A stretch of DNA of 64,000 nt from Bacteroides intestinalis (GCF_902364365.1 NZ_CABJDN010000003.1:1-64000); one strand, 5' to 3'; shown: positions 23,228 through 32,977, counted from the stretch's first letter. The notes: generated from the letters alone by a model not told the origin. Numbers and translations are program-made.

Positions 23228-23256
23228 GCACAAATTGTTTTGCAGACAAAATGTGC
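23228..23256 (-). promoter_or_regulatory. Possible HTCS operator upstream of PUL1 susC
   Basis: GCACAAATTGT (23228-23238) faces an imperfect inverted copy, ACAAAATGTGC (23246-23256). The exact 11-mer recurs upstream of the plus-strand arm at 27598-27608. It is about 45 bp upstream of the weak -7 box. Tentative. Confidence 0.4.
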
Positions 23257-23360
23257 CCCATTTCGGACAGATTTCACCCATAGCAACCTAACCGAGGATT
23301 CTTAAAAGACCGGTACGAATTAAAATAGTAGTTTGTACATGATGAATAATTCACCAAAAG

Positions 23361-23402
23361 ACAAGAATGCTCTCAATCGGACAAGACTAACAGCATTCTT
23401 TG
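23361..23402 (-). terminator. Probable terminator of the PUL1 HTCS gene
   Basis: A 9-bp stem (AAGAATGCT 23363-23371 with AGCATTCTT 23392-23400, 20-nt loop) starts 13 bp past the HTCS stop. The T run after it is weak, so it may be leaky. Confidence 0.5.
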
Positions 23403-23413
23403 TCGGAGAAGTT

Positions 23414-26400
23414 TTATTCCTGAAGATCCTCTTCTGCCTGAGAATCCTCCCGAGGAGAATCTTTTCTATAAGACAAAGGAGCAACTCCATAAAAAGATTT
23501 GAAACAGCGGCTGAAATAACGTGGAGAAGTAAAACCCAACCGATACGAGATTTCTGAAATATTATATTGTGGTTCTTCCTGCAGCAACCTTAAAGCTTCT
23601 TCCAATTTCAGCTTCATTGTAAACTCATTCGGAGTTAACCCCATAACTTCTTTCAGGCGAAGGAACATTTTGCTCCGCCCCATATTCAATTCGGAAGCCA
23701 GCATATTCATATCAAAGTCCGGATTGTCAAAATTACGTTTTATGACTTCTGATGCCGTATCCAGCAGTTTCTGATCTGCAGCCGTAAAGCCACCAGCCTC
23801 CTGGGGGATCATAGCTTCTGTCCTACTCAACTTTTTCAGCAACAATCGCCTGTTTCTTAGCAGATTATTGCAACGTGCCAAGAGTAATTTCACATTAAAG
23901 GGTTTTGTGATATAATCATCTGCTCCAAACATATATCCTTCTATTGTATAATCTATTGAAGATTGTGCTGTAAGCAATACAACAGGGATATATGCCAATT
24001 CCAGAGAATTCTTAATTTTATAGCACATTTCCTTGCCAGACATCACCGGCATCATAACGTCACTCACTACCAGCTCCGGCTGCAACTGTTGAGCCAGTTC
24101 AAAACCCATTTGTCCGTTTGACGCTTTATATACAATATAGCTTGATGAAAAAATACCTTCCAACATATCCAATACTCCTTCATCATCTTCTACCAACAAT
24201 ACACGAGGTTTTCCGGATTCTTCTTTCTCCTGCCCTGCATTCATCTCACTCTCTTCAGACTCTTCTTCCGGTAATGGTTCCACCTCATCGTAGACAATAG
24301 CTTCCCAATCCAATGCAGGTACCGTTACTTTCTCATGTTCCAACTCTTCCTTAGTAAAATGGTTGTTGCCCAGAAGCAGTTGTATTTTAAAGCTACTTCC
24401 TTCTTCCAATACACTTTCTACGGTAATATCACCTCTGTGAGCCTCAATTATTCCTTTAGTAAGAGCCAGCCCGATGCCACTTCCAACAATCCCCCTCTGT
24501 TGCTTTTCATTCCCTTGATAAAAACGTTCAAAAATTCTGGATAAATCATCCTGGGGGATTCCACATCCGGTATCTGATACAGTTATTTCCATTATCTGCT
24601 GCTGCTTCCTGACTGATACCTTAACACTTTTCCCATCAGATGTATATTTAAAAGCATTCGATAACAGATTAAACACTGCTTTCTGCATCTGCACAGGATC
24701 AAACCAGACTTCCATCTTCTCATTGGGATGTTCAAACGTATATACTATATTTCTTTTCCGGGCAAGTTCCCAAAATGAACGGTAAACATCTTCCAGAAAT
24801 GGCACTATATCAACACACTCTACCTTCAATTTCATGAATCCCTGCTCCTGTTTTCTGAAATCCAATAGTTCTGTAATCAAAAAACGTAGATTCATTGCAT
24901 TCTTATGAATACTATGTAATCTGCGATAAACAGAAAGTGAAAGCTTTTCTGATTGCAACAACATCTCTATCTGCCCAACGATCAAAGTTAACGGAGTACG
25001 GAATTCATGGGATATATTAGTAAAGAAACGAAGTTTCATTTTATTCACTTCTTCTATTCGTTCCTTTTCATCCTTTTCTTTGGCTAATGAAAGAGCCAGT
25101 GCCTTACGGGCATTTCGTACCCTCAGGAAAACATATATAATTCCTGCTACTATCAGGAAATATACCAGATAAGCCCAAAAACTACGATACCAGGGATAAT
25201 GTATCACAATGTTAAGTGCTATTTCCTCTCCCATATCCTCACCCAATCTATTTTTTGCCTCACGTACTTTCAATACGTAATTCCCCGGAGCAAGATTCGT
25301 ATAAATCAGTCGCAATTGGTTTGTTGATATCCAATCCTTATCAAAACCTTCTAATTTATACTGATACCAGATACTCTTTTCCAATTCGATATAGTTAGAA
25401 CTGGAAAAGTCCACCATCAGATTATTCTGCCAGGACGACAAATCGATATGCTGTATAAATGGCAATGATTCCTCCAATACATGTTGGGTATCTCCCGGAC
25501 ACACCTTGACATTATTGACAAAAAGACTCACAAAATAAAGTTCAGAAGTGTCACTCTCATCATTCATATATAAATCTTTCTCACGAAACGAGATCACACC
25601 ATCTACCCCACCGATATAAACCATGTCGTCATCCGCTACACAAATTCCACCTCCATCTGCAACTGCAGAAATCATACCTTTTATAGCCCCTAACTCAACC
25701 GAATAAATAGAATGGTTAAAAGGCGAATAAATAGAAATCCCTTTATCATTGGTTATCAGTATATTATTTAGAGGAGATTCGGCCAGATTATAACAAAAAT
25801 TACTTAGCAAGCTATTTTGTTCAGCTGTGTAATGTTCCCACTTCCCTGTATCATAGTTATATGAAAATACTCCATTGCCTATGGTCGAAACGTAAACAGT
25901 TCCATCCGTAGCTTCCATTATCTTAGTAATCCGGACCTTACGATTTTCTAATGTGTCAAAGTGCACAGATTCGATCTTGCCCCAATCATTTAAAGATAAT
26001 TTATACAGGTCTAAATCGGCAGCCAGCCAAACATATCCCTGGGAATCAATTTCAAATGTCTGAAAAAAATCTTTATTGCTGATTAGTTGGAATTCCCCTT
26101 TATCCGGATGCATACGCCAGAAGCCATTCCGGGCTGTCACATACAACCAGCCATCTTTAAATAGTGAATAATAAATAATGTGGTCAGGACCTTGTCCGGT
26201 ACGTTTATAGTCATCCAAATAATTATGAAAATGATTAGTTGCTCTATCATAAAGGCTAAGTCCTCCCGTATATGTGCCTATATATATTTGGTCACGGCTT
26301 TCATCATAAGTAATAGTCTTCACATTATCATGCAAAATTGAATTCTTACCACTCTCAGTAGTATAATAGGTAAAAGTATTCGTTTTCCGGTTGAACCGAT

Positions 26401-27472
26401 TTACACCTCCTCCATCCGTACATATCCAAAGGTCACGCCTCTTATCTTCTATTATTTGCCCTATAATCGGATAATTCAAACAATTATTGTTTGCCTCGGC
26501 ATAGACATAATACTTAAATAAATCCTTTTTCAGATTGAAATAATTCACACCTCCATAATAAGTGCCAACCCAGATAGTACCTTGCCTGTCCTTATAAAGA
26601 GAAAATACAGATTCATGCGATAACGAACCCGGATGAAAGTTCGGACGATATACACAATAAGTATCTGCACTGGGTCTATACATCTGTAATCCATCAAAAG
26701 TACCGAACCAGACATTATTTTGGTCATCCTCCACAAAACTACGTATCTGTTCACTTACTACACGATCGGAAGCAGATATTTCTTTTTTAAGAATTCCATC
26801 ACGCCCTATCTTATATAGCCCTCTCATGCGGGAAGCAATCCACAATTCATTTCTGCTACTTACAAATAATTTAAAAATCTCGATTTCCGGTAACAGGCAC
26901 TTTACGATTTCTCCTTCCAATACATATAAACCTTTGGCTGTTCCAATCCATATTTTATCCCCACTTTTAGCCATACACCAAATTGTTGGAGTATTTAATT
27001 TCTGATAAAAAGACAAGGAGTCAGCCTCAGCATTATATCTAAACAAGGAATCACTGGCAGCACACCAGACCTCATTATCAAAAGCAACAATGGAACTTAT
27101 GCCTGTAGGATATATTTCTTTAAAACGTTCTTTTCTAATATCATATTTAATTAGCGCTCCATCTGTCTTCAAAAAAACATCACCATAAAAGTCACCTACA
27201 ATTTGATCGACTACTCCATTAATGAATTTCTTCTTCCGAAGTTGATTATCTATGATTTCATAAGATTTATATGTAGAGAGCCGTTCGCCATCATAGATAT
27301 TAACCCCCTCATTTGTCCCAAACCACATACGCCCCAACGTATCCTGGTAGATAGCCAGAACTGAAAGATTTGAAAGTCCATCTTTCATATCCAGTTTCTT
27401 GAAATACTGTCCATACAAGTTAATGCAAAATAACAATAAGACAGGTGTTACATAGTATTTGGTTCTTTTCAT
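23414..27472 (-). CDS. Hybrid two-component system regulator (HTCS) of PUL1
   Basis: A 1352-residue one-protein sensor-regulator. Signal sequence; about 700 residues of periplasmic two-bladed-propeller repeats (for example LGRMWFGTNEGVNIYDG, QGTIWVGTYYGG); a Y_Y_Y domain; one membrane segment (FWAYLVYFLIVAGIIYVFL); HisKA with His in FTNISHEFRTP (about 821); HATPase (SNAFKYTSDG, DTGCGIPQDD); receiver with phospho-acceptor Asp in SDVMMPVMSG (about 1138); C-terminal AraC HTH (ISEISYRLGFTSPRYFSRCF). The frame extends up to 27526, but the ATG at 27472 begins the signal peptide and lies 24 bp from a -7 box, so it is chosen. It should bind an oligosaccharide in the periplasm and activate both arms of the locus. 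Confidence 0.95.
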   Translation of the reverse strand: MKRTKYYVTPVLLLFCINLYGQYFKKLDMKDGLSNLSVLAIYQDTLGRMWFGTNEGVNIYDGERLSTYKSYEIIDNQLRKKKFINGVVDQIVGDFYGDVFLKTDGALIKYDIRKERFKEIYPTGISSIVAFDNEVWCAASDSLFRYNAEADSLSFYQKLNTPTIWCMAKSGDKIWIGTAKGLYVLEGEIVKCLLPEIEIFKLFVSSRNELWIASRMRGLYKIGRDGILKKEISASDRVVSEQIRSFVEDDQNNVWFGTFDGLQMYRPSADTYCVYRPNFHPGSLSHESVFSLYKDRQGTIWVGTYYGGVNYFNLKKDLFKYYVYAEANNNCLNYPIIGQIIEDKRRDLWICTDGGGVNRFNRKTNTFTYYTTESGKNSILHDNVKTITYDESRDQIYIGTYTGGLSLYDRATNHFHNYLDDYKRTGQGPDHIIYYSLFKDGWLYVTARNGFWRMHPDKGEFQLISNKDFFQTFEIDSQGYVWLAADLDLYKLSLNDWGKIESVHFDTLENRKVRITKIMEATDGTVYVSTIGNGVFSYNYDTGKWEHYTAEQNSLLSNFCYNLAESPLNNILITNDKGISIYSPFNHSIYSVELGAIKGMISAVADGGGICVADDDMVYIGGVDGVISFREKDLYMNDESDTSELYFVSLFVNNVKVCPGDTQHVLEESLPFIQHIDLSSWQNNLMVDFSSSNYIELEKSIWYQYKLEGFDKDWISTNQLRLIYTNLAPGNYVLKVREAKNRLGEDMGEEIALNIVIHYPWYRSFWAYLVYFLIVAGIIYVFLRVRNARKALALSLAKEKDEKERIEEVNKMKLRFFTNISHEFRTPLTLIVGQIEMLLQSEKLSLSVYRRLHSIHKNAMNLRFLITELLDFRKQEQGFMKLKVECVDIVPFLEDVYRSFWELARKRNIVYTFEHPNEKMEVWFDPVQMQKAVFNLLSNAFKYTSDGKSVKVSVRKQQQIMEITVSDTGCGIPQDDLSRIFERFYQGNEKQQRGIVGSGIGLALTKGIIEAHRGDITVESVLEEGSSFKIQLLLGNNHFTKEELEHEKVTVPALDWEAIVYDEVEPLPEEESEESEMNAGQEKEESGKPRVLLVEDDEGVLDMLEGIFSSSYIVYKASNGQMGFELAQQLQPELVVSDVMMPVMSGKEMCYKIKNSLELAYIPVVLLTAQSSIDYTIEGYMFGADDYITKPFNVKLLLARCNNLLRNRRLLLKKLSRTEAMIPQEAGGFTAADQKLLDTASEVIKRNFDNPDFDMNMLASELNMGRSKMFLRLKEVMGLTPNEFTMKLKLEEALRLLQEEPQYNISEISYRLGFTSPRYFSRCFKSFYGVAPLSYRKDSPREDSQAEEDLQE

Positions 27473-27495
27473 ATAAATTATTAATTTCTTAAAAG

Positions 27496-27503
27496 CAAAA
27501 CTA
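27496..27503 (-). promoter_or_regulatory. -7 box of the PUL1 HTCS gene
   Basis: TAGTTTTG on the minus strand, matching TAnnTTTG, 24 bp before the chosen ATG. The longer upstream frame would start before this promoter, which supports the 27472 start. Confidence 0.6.
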
Positions 27504-27528
27504 TAGAAATAATTCAAATAAGGCAAAT

Positions 27529-27567
27529 AAACTATTAAAATTATAGTTTTCTCGGTTTTAATAGTTT
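27529..27567. promoter_or_regulatory. 12-bp perfect inverted repeat in the PUL1 divergent promoter region
   Basis: AAACTATTAAAA (27529-27540) and TTTTAATAGTTT (27556-27567) are separated by 15 bp. It lies upstream of the HTCS -7 box, where a -33 region or regulator site would be. No T run suggests a terminator. Confidence 0.5.
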
Positions 27568-27597
27568 CAAGCTATGCCAATAACGTCCATTTTTGTA

Positions 27598-27609
27598 GCA
27601 CAAATTGTG
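27598..27609 (+). promoter_or_regulatory. Palindromic motif upstream of the PUL1 plus-strand arm
   Basis: The sequence includes CACAAATTGTG (27599-27609), a perfect odd palindrome, and shares GCACAAATTGT with the region upstream of susC. It lies about 52 bp before the -7 box. Confidence 0.4.
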
Positions 27610-27660
27610 TAATCATCTAAAAATGAAATGTATCAAAGAGAGCTACTTTGAAATTTTCTA

Positions 27661-27668
27661 TACCTTTG
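27661..27668 (+). promoter_or_regulatory. -7 box of the PUL1 plus-strand operon
   Basis: TACCTTTG matches TAnnTTTG; the first ATG of the operon follows at 27700. Confidence 0.6.
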
Positions 27669-27699
27669 CACTAATCCTAAAATCAAAATACAGAAAGCC

Positions 27700-28158
27700 A
27701 TGAAAGGAATTTTCTTATCAATACTATTGTTTTTATCAACGTTAAGCATACAAGGTGCTGAGTCAAATAAAGAATACACATTATGGTACAATCGCCCAGC
27801 ATACAACCGTGGGGGAAACTTTAGCCAAATCGCAGCAAGAGGATTTCCTTATGATGAAGATTGGAAGAAATGGTCACTTCCCATTGGAAATGGTGCTATG
27901 GGAGTCTGCATCTTCGGACGAACTGATGTAGAGCGTATCCAATTAGCAGAGAAAATGATGGGTAACAAGAGTGCCTATGGTAAGGGAGGATTCAGGATTC
28001 TATCTAATAAAGGAGAACTTTGCCGGATAAAATACTGCAAAGCAGCAAGTGCACAAGCGACCGACAAGTATAAAAAAACAATCAAAATCAAACTTTCCGG
28101 TAATGATATCTTTGAATTCAATACCCGAAAAGGAGAAATATATGAAATCATTTTCTAA
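27700..28158 (+). pseudogene. GH95 remnant with a large in-frame internal deletion
   Basis: The 152-codon ORF has a signal peptide (cut near IQGA) and then the hallmark start of GH95 alpha-L-fucosidases/galactosidases: LWYNRPA (29-34), LPIGNGAMG (60-68), ERIQLAEK (78-85) and NKSAYGKGG (89-97). After about residue 97 (near 27990) the sequence jumps to FRILSNKGELCRIKY and a short strand-rich tail ending FNTRKGEIYEI, which resembles the far C-terminus of the family. GH95 proteins are usually about 750-850 residues, so the whole catalytic (alpha/alpha)6 barrel is missing. It still has a promoter, signal peptide and stop, so a short exported protein may be made, but it cannot be an active GH95. 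Confidence 0.75.
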
Positions 28159-28187
28159 CACTTCAATCATTTATCATTAACAGTATT

Positions 28188-29621
28188 ATGAAAAAACTAC
28201 ATTTAATCGCTTTTACTATCCTGTCTCTGTTTTCATTCCCGATGCAGGCACAAAAACTCTTGCCTGCCGAACAGGAGATAGAACTGCAGTACGGTGCAGA
28301 CCGTTTAGGAAAGCGATATGACACAGCCATGCAAAAGTTCCGTGAAAACCGGCTGGGAGCATTTATTCATTGGGGATTGTACGCCATTCCCGGAGGAGAA
28401 TGGAACGGTCAGGTATATAACGGGGCTGCCGAATGGCTCAAGTCATGGGCAAAAGTCCCCGCTGAAGAATGGCTACAACTTATGAAACAATGGAATCCAC
28501 AGAACTTCGATGCAAAGAAGTGGGCTAAAATGGCCAAAGACATGGGAGTGAAATACGTCAAAATTACGACTAAACACCACGAAGGTTTCTGTCTGTGGCC
28601 AAGTAAGTTTACAGAATACACCGTGGCTAATACCCCATACAAAAAGGATATTCTGGGAGAATTAGTAAAAGCCTACAACGAAGCGGGTATCGATGTACAT
28701 TTCTACTTTTCTGTTATGGACTGGAGTCACCCGGACTGGCGCTACAGTATCAAAAACCAAGAAGACGAGATCGCCTTTCAACGCTTTCTGGCATTCACCG
28801 ACAATCAGCTAAAAGAACTCGCCACCCGCTATCCCACTGTCAAAGATTTCTGGTTCGACGGAACCTGGGATGAAAGTATCAAGAAGAACGGTTGGTGGAC
28901 CGCACATGCAGAACGTATGTTGAAAGAACTCATTCCTGGCGTTACAGTCAACAGCCGACTACGTGCCGATGATTACGGCAAAAGGCACTTTGACAGCAAC
29001 GGACATCTTATGGGAGATTACGAATCAGCCTATGAACGTCGCCTCCCCGATCCTGTAAAGGACCTGCAAGTGACCAAATGGGACTGGGAAGCGTGTATGA
29101 CCCTTCCTGAAAACCAATGGGGTTATCACAAGGACTGGTCTTTGAGCTATGTAAAGAATCCGGTCGAAGTGTTGGAAAGAATCGTCCATGCTGTATCCAT
29201 GGGTGGAAATATGGTAGTAAATTTCGGTCCACAAGCTGACGGAGATTTTCGTACCGAGGAAAAAGAGATTGCAAAAGCCATAGGCAAATGGATGCAGAAA
29301 AATGGGGAATGCATATATGCCTGTGATTATGCAGGTTGGGAAAAACAGGCCTGGGGATATTATACACATAAAAAGAATAGCGTTTATATGATAGTATTCA
29401 ATCGTCCTTATTCCAAGCAACTTACGGTGAAAGTCCCGAAAGAGACCCAAATTATCAATGCCATATTACTGAACGGAGAAAAAATGAAAGTTACAGAAAC
29501 TGCCCGCAATGAATATAATGTGAGAGTACCTAAACAGGATTTCCAAGAACCTTTCGTCATAAAACTGGAAATAAAATCCTCTAAAACATCTACTAATAAA
29601 TACTATGAAGCACTTACTTAA
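28188..29621 (+). CDS. GH29 alpha-L-fucosidase
   Basis: A 477-residue exported enzyme (signal peptide ends FPMQA). The GH29 TIM barrel is recognisable from GAFIHWGLYAIPGGEW (57-72), KHHEGFCLWPS (129-139, active-site histidines) and KDFWFDGTWD, in which Asp224 of WFDG is the expected nucleophile. The barrel is followed by a small beta-sandwich. The general acid is not certain from sequence. It releases alpha-L-fucose with retention. It begins 29 bp after the GH95 remnant and is followed closely by GH105. Confidence 0.92.
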   Translation: MKKLHLIAFTILSLFSFPMQAQKLLPAEQEIELQYGADRLGKRYDTAMQKFRENRLGAFIHWGLYAIPGGEWNGQVYNGAAEWLKSWAKVPAEEWLQLMKQWNPQNFDAKKWAKMAKDMGVKYVKITTKHHEGFCLWPSKFTEYTVANTPYKKDILGELVKAYNEAGIDVHFYFSVMDWSHPDWRYSIKNQEDEIAFQRFLAFTDNQLKELATRYPTVKDFWFDGTWDESIKKNGWWTAHAERMLKELIPGVTVNSRLRADDYGKRHFDSNGHLMGDYESAYERRLPDPVKDLQVTKWDWEACMTLPENQWGYHKDWSLSYVKNPVEVLERIVHAVSMGGNMVVNFGPQADGDFRTEEKEIAKAIGKWMQKNGECIYACDYAGWEKQAWGYYTHKKNSVYMIVFNRPYSKQLTVKVPKETQIINAILLNGEKMKVTETARNEYNVRVPKQDFQEPFVIKLEIKSSKTSTNKYYEALT

Positions 29622-29631
29622 AAAAAGAAAT

Positions 29632-30741
29632 ATGAAGCGTTTAATTATTTATTCCATTTTGTCTATAGTAGCGATTTACTCATATGGACAAAACAGTTTC
29701 AACAAAACCGATATAAAATCTATCATGAAAAGTGTTGCTGATTGGCAAATAGCCAATCCGGCAAAGGGGAATGAACATGATGATCTGAACTGGACACATG
29801 CCGCATTGTACATGGGCATGATAGATTGGGCCGAGTTAACCGAAAAAGAAGACGGAGACAGTTCTTATTATGAATGGTTGATGAAAATAGGCCGCCGTAA
29901 CGCCTGGCAGGTAGGAAAATACATGTATCATGCAGATCATATAGCTGTGGGACAGGTATTCCTGGACATGTACCAGAAATATCACGACCGGAATATGTGG
30001 CTTCCTACACTGGCACGTACAGAATTTGTGATCAATCATCCGTCAGCCAGTACACTGGAACTGGACTACAGGAATATGGCAAGCCTGGAACGTTGGTCAT
30101 GGTGCGATGCTTTATTCATGGCACCTCCTGTCTATGCTAAAATGTATATGCTGACCGATGATTGGAAGTACATCGAATTCATGAACCGGGAATATAAAGC
30201 TACCTACGACTATTTGTTTGATAAAGAAGAAAAATTATTCTACAGAGACCACCGTTATTTCAATCAAAAAGAAGCTAACGGCACAAAAGTATTCTGGGGT
30301 CGTGGAAACGGTTGGGTACTGGGAGGGCTTTGCGAAATCTTGCAGACTTTGCCTCGAAATAATATGCACCGCCAGTTCTATCAGGATTTATTCATTACCT
30401 TGTCCGACCGTATCATCCAGTTACAAGGAAAAGACGGATATTGGCACGCCAGTTTACTGGACCCGGACTCATATCCTTCACCCGAAACAAGTGCCACCGG
30501 CTTCATCGTATATGCCTTAGCTTATGGTGTAAATGAAGGATTATTAGATAAAGCAACCTTTATGCCTGCCATAGAAAAAGGATGGAAAGCCCTGGTAAAA
30601 GCTGTAGAAAAGGATGGAAAGCTGGGCTATGTACAGCCCATCGGCGCCGATCCAAAGAAAGTGACCCGCGAAATGACCGAAGTTTATGGTGTAGGCGCAT
30701 TTCTGTTAGCAGGCAACCAAATCTACAAAATGGCCAAGTAA
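29632..30741 (+). CDS. GH105 unsaturated uronyl (rhamnogalacturonyl-type) hydrolase
   Basis: A 369-residue alpha/alpha-barrel enzyme with a signal peptide (MKRLIIYSILSIVAIYSYG). The catalytic Asp equivalent to YteR Asp143 is in SWCDALFMAPP (Asp159); WGRGNGWVLGG (222-232) and SPETSATGFIVYAL are also family blocks. GH105 removes 4,5-unsaturated uronic acid from lyase products, often from rhamnose. The frame opens at 29605 inside the GH29 gene, but the ATG at 29632 gives the clean signal peptide. A second unsaturated-uronyl hydrolase next to GH88 suggests two kinds of unsaturated end or linkage. Confidence 0.9.
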   Translation: MKRLIIYSILSIVAIYSYGQNSFNKTDIKSIMKSVADWQIANPAKGNEHDDLNWTHAALYMGMIDWAELTEKEDGDSSYYEWLMKIGRRNAWQVGKYMYHADHIAVGQVFLDMYQKYHDRNMWLPTLARTEFVINHPSASTLELDYRNMASLERWSWCDALFMAPPVYAKMYMLTDDWKYIEFMNREYKATYDYLFDKEEKLFYRDHRYFNQKEANGTKVFWGRGNGWVLGGLCEILQTLPRNNMHRQFYQDLFITLSDRIIQLQGKDGYWHASLLDPDSYPSPETSATGFIVYALAYGVNEGLLDKATFMPAIEKGWKALVKAVEKDGKLGYVQPIGADPKKVTREMTEVYGVGAFLLAGNQIYKMAK

Positions 30742-30786
30742 AATAAAGAATAATCATAACATAAAAATAGTAACTTGAAAAACAAT

Positions 30787-32937
30787 ATGAAAAATAAAAT
30801 CCACCTTATAATTTTGCTTTTTATAAGCAGTATTATATCGGTAAAAGCAAGCGTAGCCACAAATAGCAATCTTCCGGGCAACGAGGATGAATTTGAAGTA
30901 CTGATGCAGAAAATCAGGCTCGACTTTGCTAAAAATCCCTCTATTGATGAATCCTTAAAGAAATACAACGAAACTGACGGCTCATTCACAGATGTAGATT
31001 ATGGCAGTATTCAGCGTACAAAGTGGCCTCCTCTGGAACACGTCGACCGCCTGTACGATTTTGCCTTTGCTTATACAAATCCTAAAAATAAATATTACAA
31101 GGATGAAAGCCTCTTCACTAAAATAGAGAAAGGCTTGGAATACTGGCATGAACGTAATCCCTGGTGTCATAACTGGTGGTATAACCAAATAGCAGAACCT
31201 CAACGTTTGGGAGTATTACTCATACAAATGCGTATAGGTGAAAAACACCTGAATACGGAGTTGGAAAACAAAATATTGGAAAGAATCAAAACTGACGGAG
31301 GCGATCCTGCCAAGTGGACTGGCGCCAATCGTACGGACATTGCCTTGCACTGGATATATCGCGCATGTCTTTCCAAAAATGAAACAGACCTGAAAGTGGC
31401 ACTTGAGAATGTTTACAATCCTATCGTATATACTACAAAAGAAGGATTTCAACACGACAACAGCTATTTTCAACATGGCAGACAACTTTATATTGGCGGA
31501 TATGGAGATGAAATCCTGAAGGGGGTTACCCAAATAGCGATGTATACCAAAGGTACTCAGTATGCAATTCCTCAAGACAAATTAGCATTGCTCAGCAAAT
31601 TCATGCGCGAGACCTATTATGCTACTATACGGGGGCAATATATGCTATTCGATGTACTCGGGAGAGGTGTAAGCCGTCCCGGCGTCACAAAGAAGATACA
31701 TACAGCTTTATTCGCCAAACGTATGATTGAATTAGATCCGGATCATGCCAATGAATTTAAGGATATTATCGCCCGTCTGGATGGCAAGCAACCAGCCCAC
31801 TATGCACTCACGTCTAAGCATACTCACTACTTCAGGGGAGATTATACTCTCCATATACGTCCCACATACGCTTTCGATGTTCGCATGGCATCTACCCGCA
31901 CTGCACGTTGCGAATATGGAAATGGAGAAAACCTGAAGACTTACTTTATGTCCGACGGATGTACCAACATTGTAGTCGACGGAGATGAATATGCCGAAAT
32001 CTTTCCTGTCTGGAACTGGACACGTATTCCCGGTACAACGGCTCCGCAACTTGATGAAATTCCCATGGCAGCCAGTGACTGGCAAACTCCGGGAACTTCG
32101 ACTTTTGCCGGAGGTGTATCCGACAGTTTATACGGAGCATCTGTTTATTCATACACAGATTCCTATGCTGAAATCAATACAAGCGCACACAAAGCATGGT
32201 TCTTTTTCGACAATGAAATCGTATGCCTGGGTGCGGGGATACATTCCACATCACCACATCCCGTATTTACAACTATCAATCAATGCCTGTCTTCTACAGA
32301 GAATCCTATAATCTGTCAGAAAGGAAAACTCTCTGATATCCAAGAAGGTACTTCCGACTACACCTCCCCCGAATGGATTCTACACAACAAGATAGGATAC
32401 ATATTGCCAAAAGGACAACAAGTCTTTGTATCCAATCAACAACAAGAAGGGAACTGGTACAATATCAACCATACCACTTCCAAAGATATCGTCCGAAAAA
32501 AAGTATTCACACTTGGAGTTAATCATGGTATTACACCAGAACAGGCCACTTATGCTTATATCGTTGTACCTGGTATCCAGACTGCTGAAAACATGAGGGG
32601 GTACCTGCAAAAAAATAATATTGAAATTCTGGCTAATACAGAAAATGTGCAGGCAGTCAGAAATAAAAAAACAGACATCTGGCAGATGATTTTTTATAAT
32701 GCAGGAGAGTTTACCCACAAAGACATGACAGTAAAGGTAGACAAAGGCTGTGCTCTAATCATCAAAAAGATTGATAAAGATAAAATAAAACTTCATATTG
32801 CTGATCCTGCGCAGACACAGACCGACATAACCGTAAAAATAGATACTCCCAAACGATCAGGAACTATCAATTGCGACTTCAGTAATAGCGATATATATGC
32901 CGGAAGAACCCAGGCTTTCTACATCCGGCTTAAATAA
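30787..32937 (+). CDS. PL8 polysaccharide lyase
   Basis: A 716-residue exported lyase with an N-terminal alpha/alpha toroid and C-terminal antiparallel beta domains. Catalytic residues are all present: Asn181 (TGANRTD), His230 (YFQHGRQ), Tyr239 (YIGGYGDE), Arg293 and Arg297 (GRGVSRPG), Glu381 (YGNGENL). Their spacing (49, 9 and 54 residues) is almost that of Flavobacterium chondroitinase AC (50, 9 and 54, from memory). PL8 cleaves by beta-elimination next to a uronic acid in chondroitin, hyaluronan or xanthan; no sulfatase or N-acetylhexosaminidase is nearby, so a glycosaminoglycan target is not assured. The frame opens at a TTG (30775), but the ATG at 30787 starts the signal peptide. Last gene of the arm. 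Confidence 0.92.
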   Translation: MKNKIHLIILLFISSIISVKASVATNSNLPGNEDEFEVLMQKIRLDFAKNPSIDESLKKYNETDGSFTDVDYGSIQRTKWPPLEHVDRLYDFAFAYTNPKNKYYKDESLFTKIEKGLEYWHERNPWCHNWWYNQIAEPQRLGVLLIQMRIGEKHLNTELENKILERIKTDGGDPAKWTGANRTDIALHWIYRACLSKNETDLKVALENVYNPIVYTTKEGFQHDNSYFQHGRQLYIGGYGDEILKGVTQIAMYTKGTQYAIPQDKLALLSKFMRETYYATIRGQYMLFDVLGRGVSRPGVTKKIHTALFAKRMIELDPDHANEFKDIIARLDGKQPAHYALTSKHTHYFRGDYTLHIRPTYAFDVRMASTRTARCEYGNGENLKTYFMSDGCTNIVVDGDEYAEIFPVWNWTRIPGTTAPQLDEIPMAASDWQTPGTSTFAGGVSDSLYGASVYSYTDSYAEINTSAHKAWFFFDNEIVCLGAGIHSTSPHPVFTTINQCLSSTENPIICQKGKLSDIQEGTSDYTSPEWILHNKIGYILPKGQQVFVSNQQQEGNWYNINHTTSKDIVRKKVFTLGVNHGITPEQATYAYIVVPGIQTAENMRGYLQKNNIEILANTENVQAVRNKKTDIWQMIFYNAGEFTHKDMTVKVDKGCALIIKKIDKDKIKLHIADPAQTQTDITVKIDTPKRSGTINCDFSNSDIYAGRTQAFYIRLK

Positions 32938-32977
32938 TCAGACCTTATAAAAGTTAACTGACACAATCCCTCAAAAA

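Larger units (their letters stand above)
23089..23413. other. 325-bp region upstream of the PUL1 sus operon
   Basis: It contains a possible HTCS terminator (23361-23402) and an inverted motif (23228-23256). A weak -7-like TTCATTTG lies at 23175-23182 on the minus strand, about 85 bp from the susC ATG. No ORF is supported. Confidence 0.5.
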
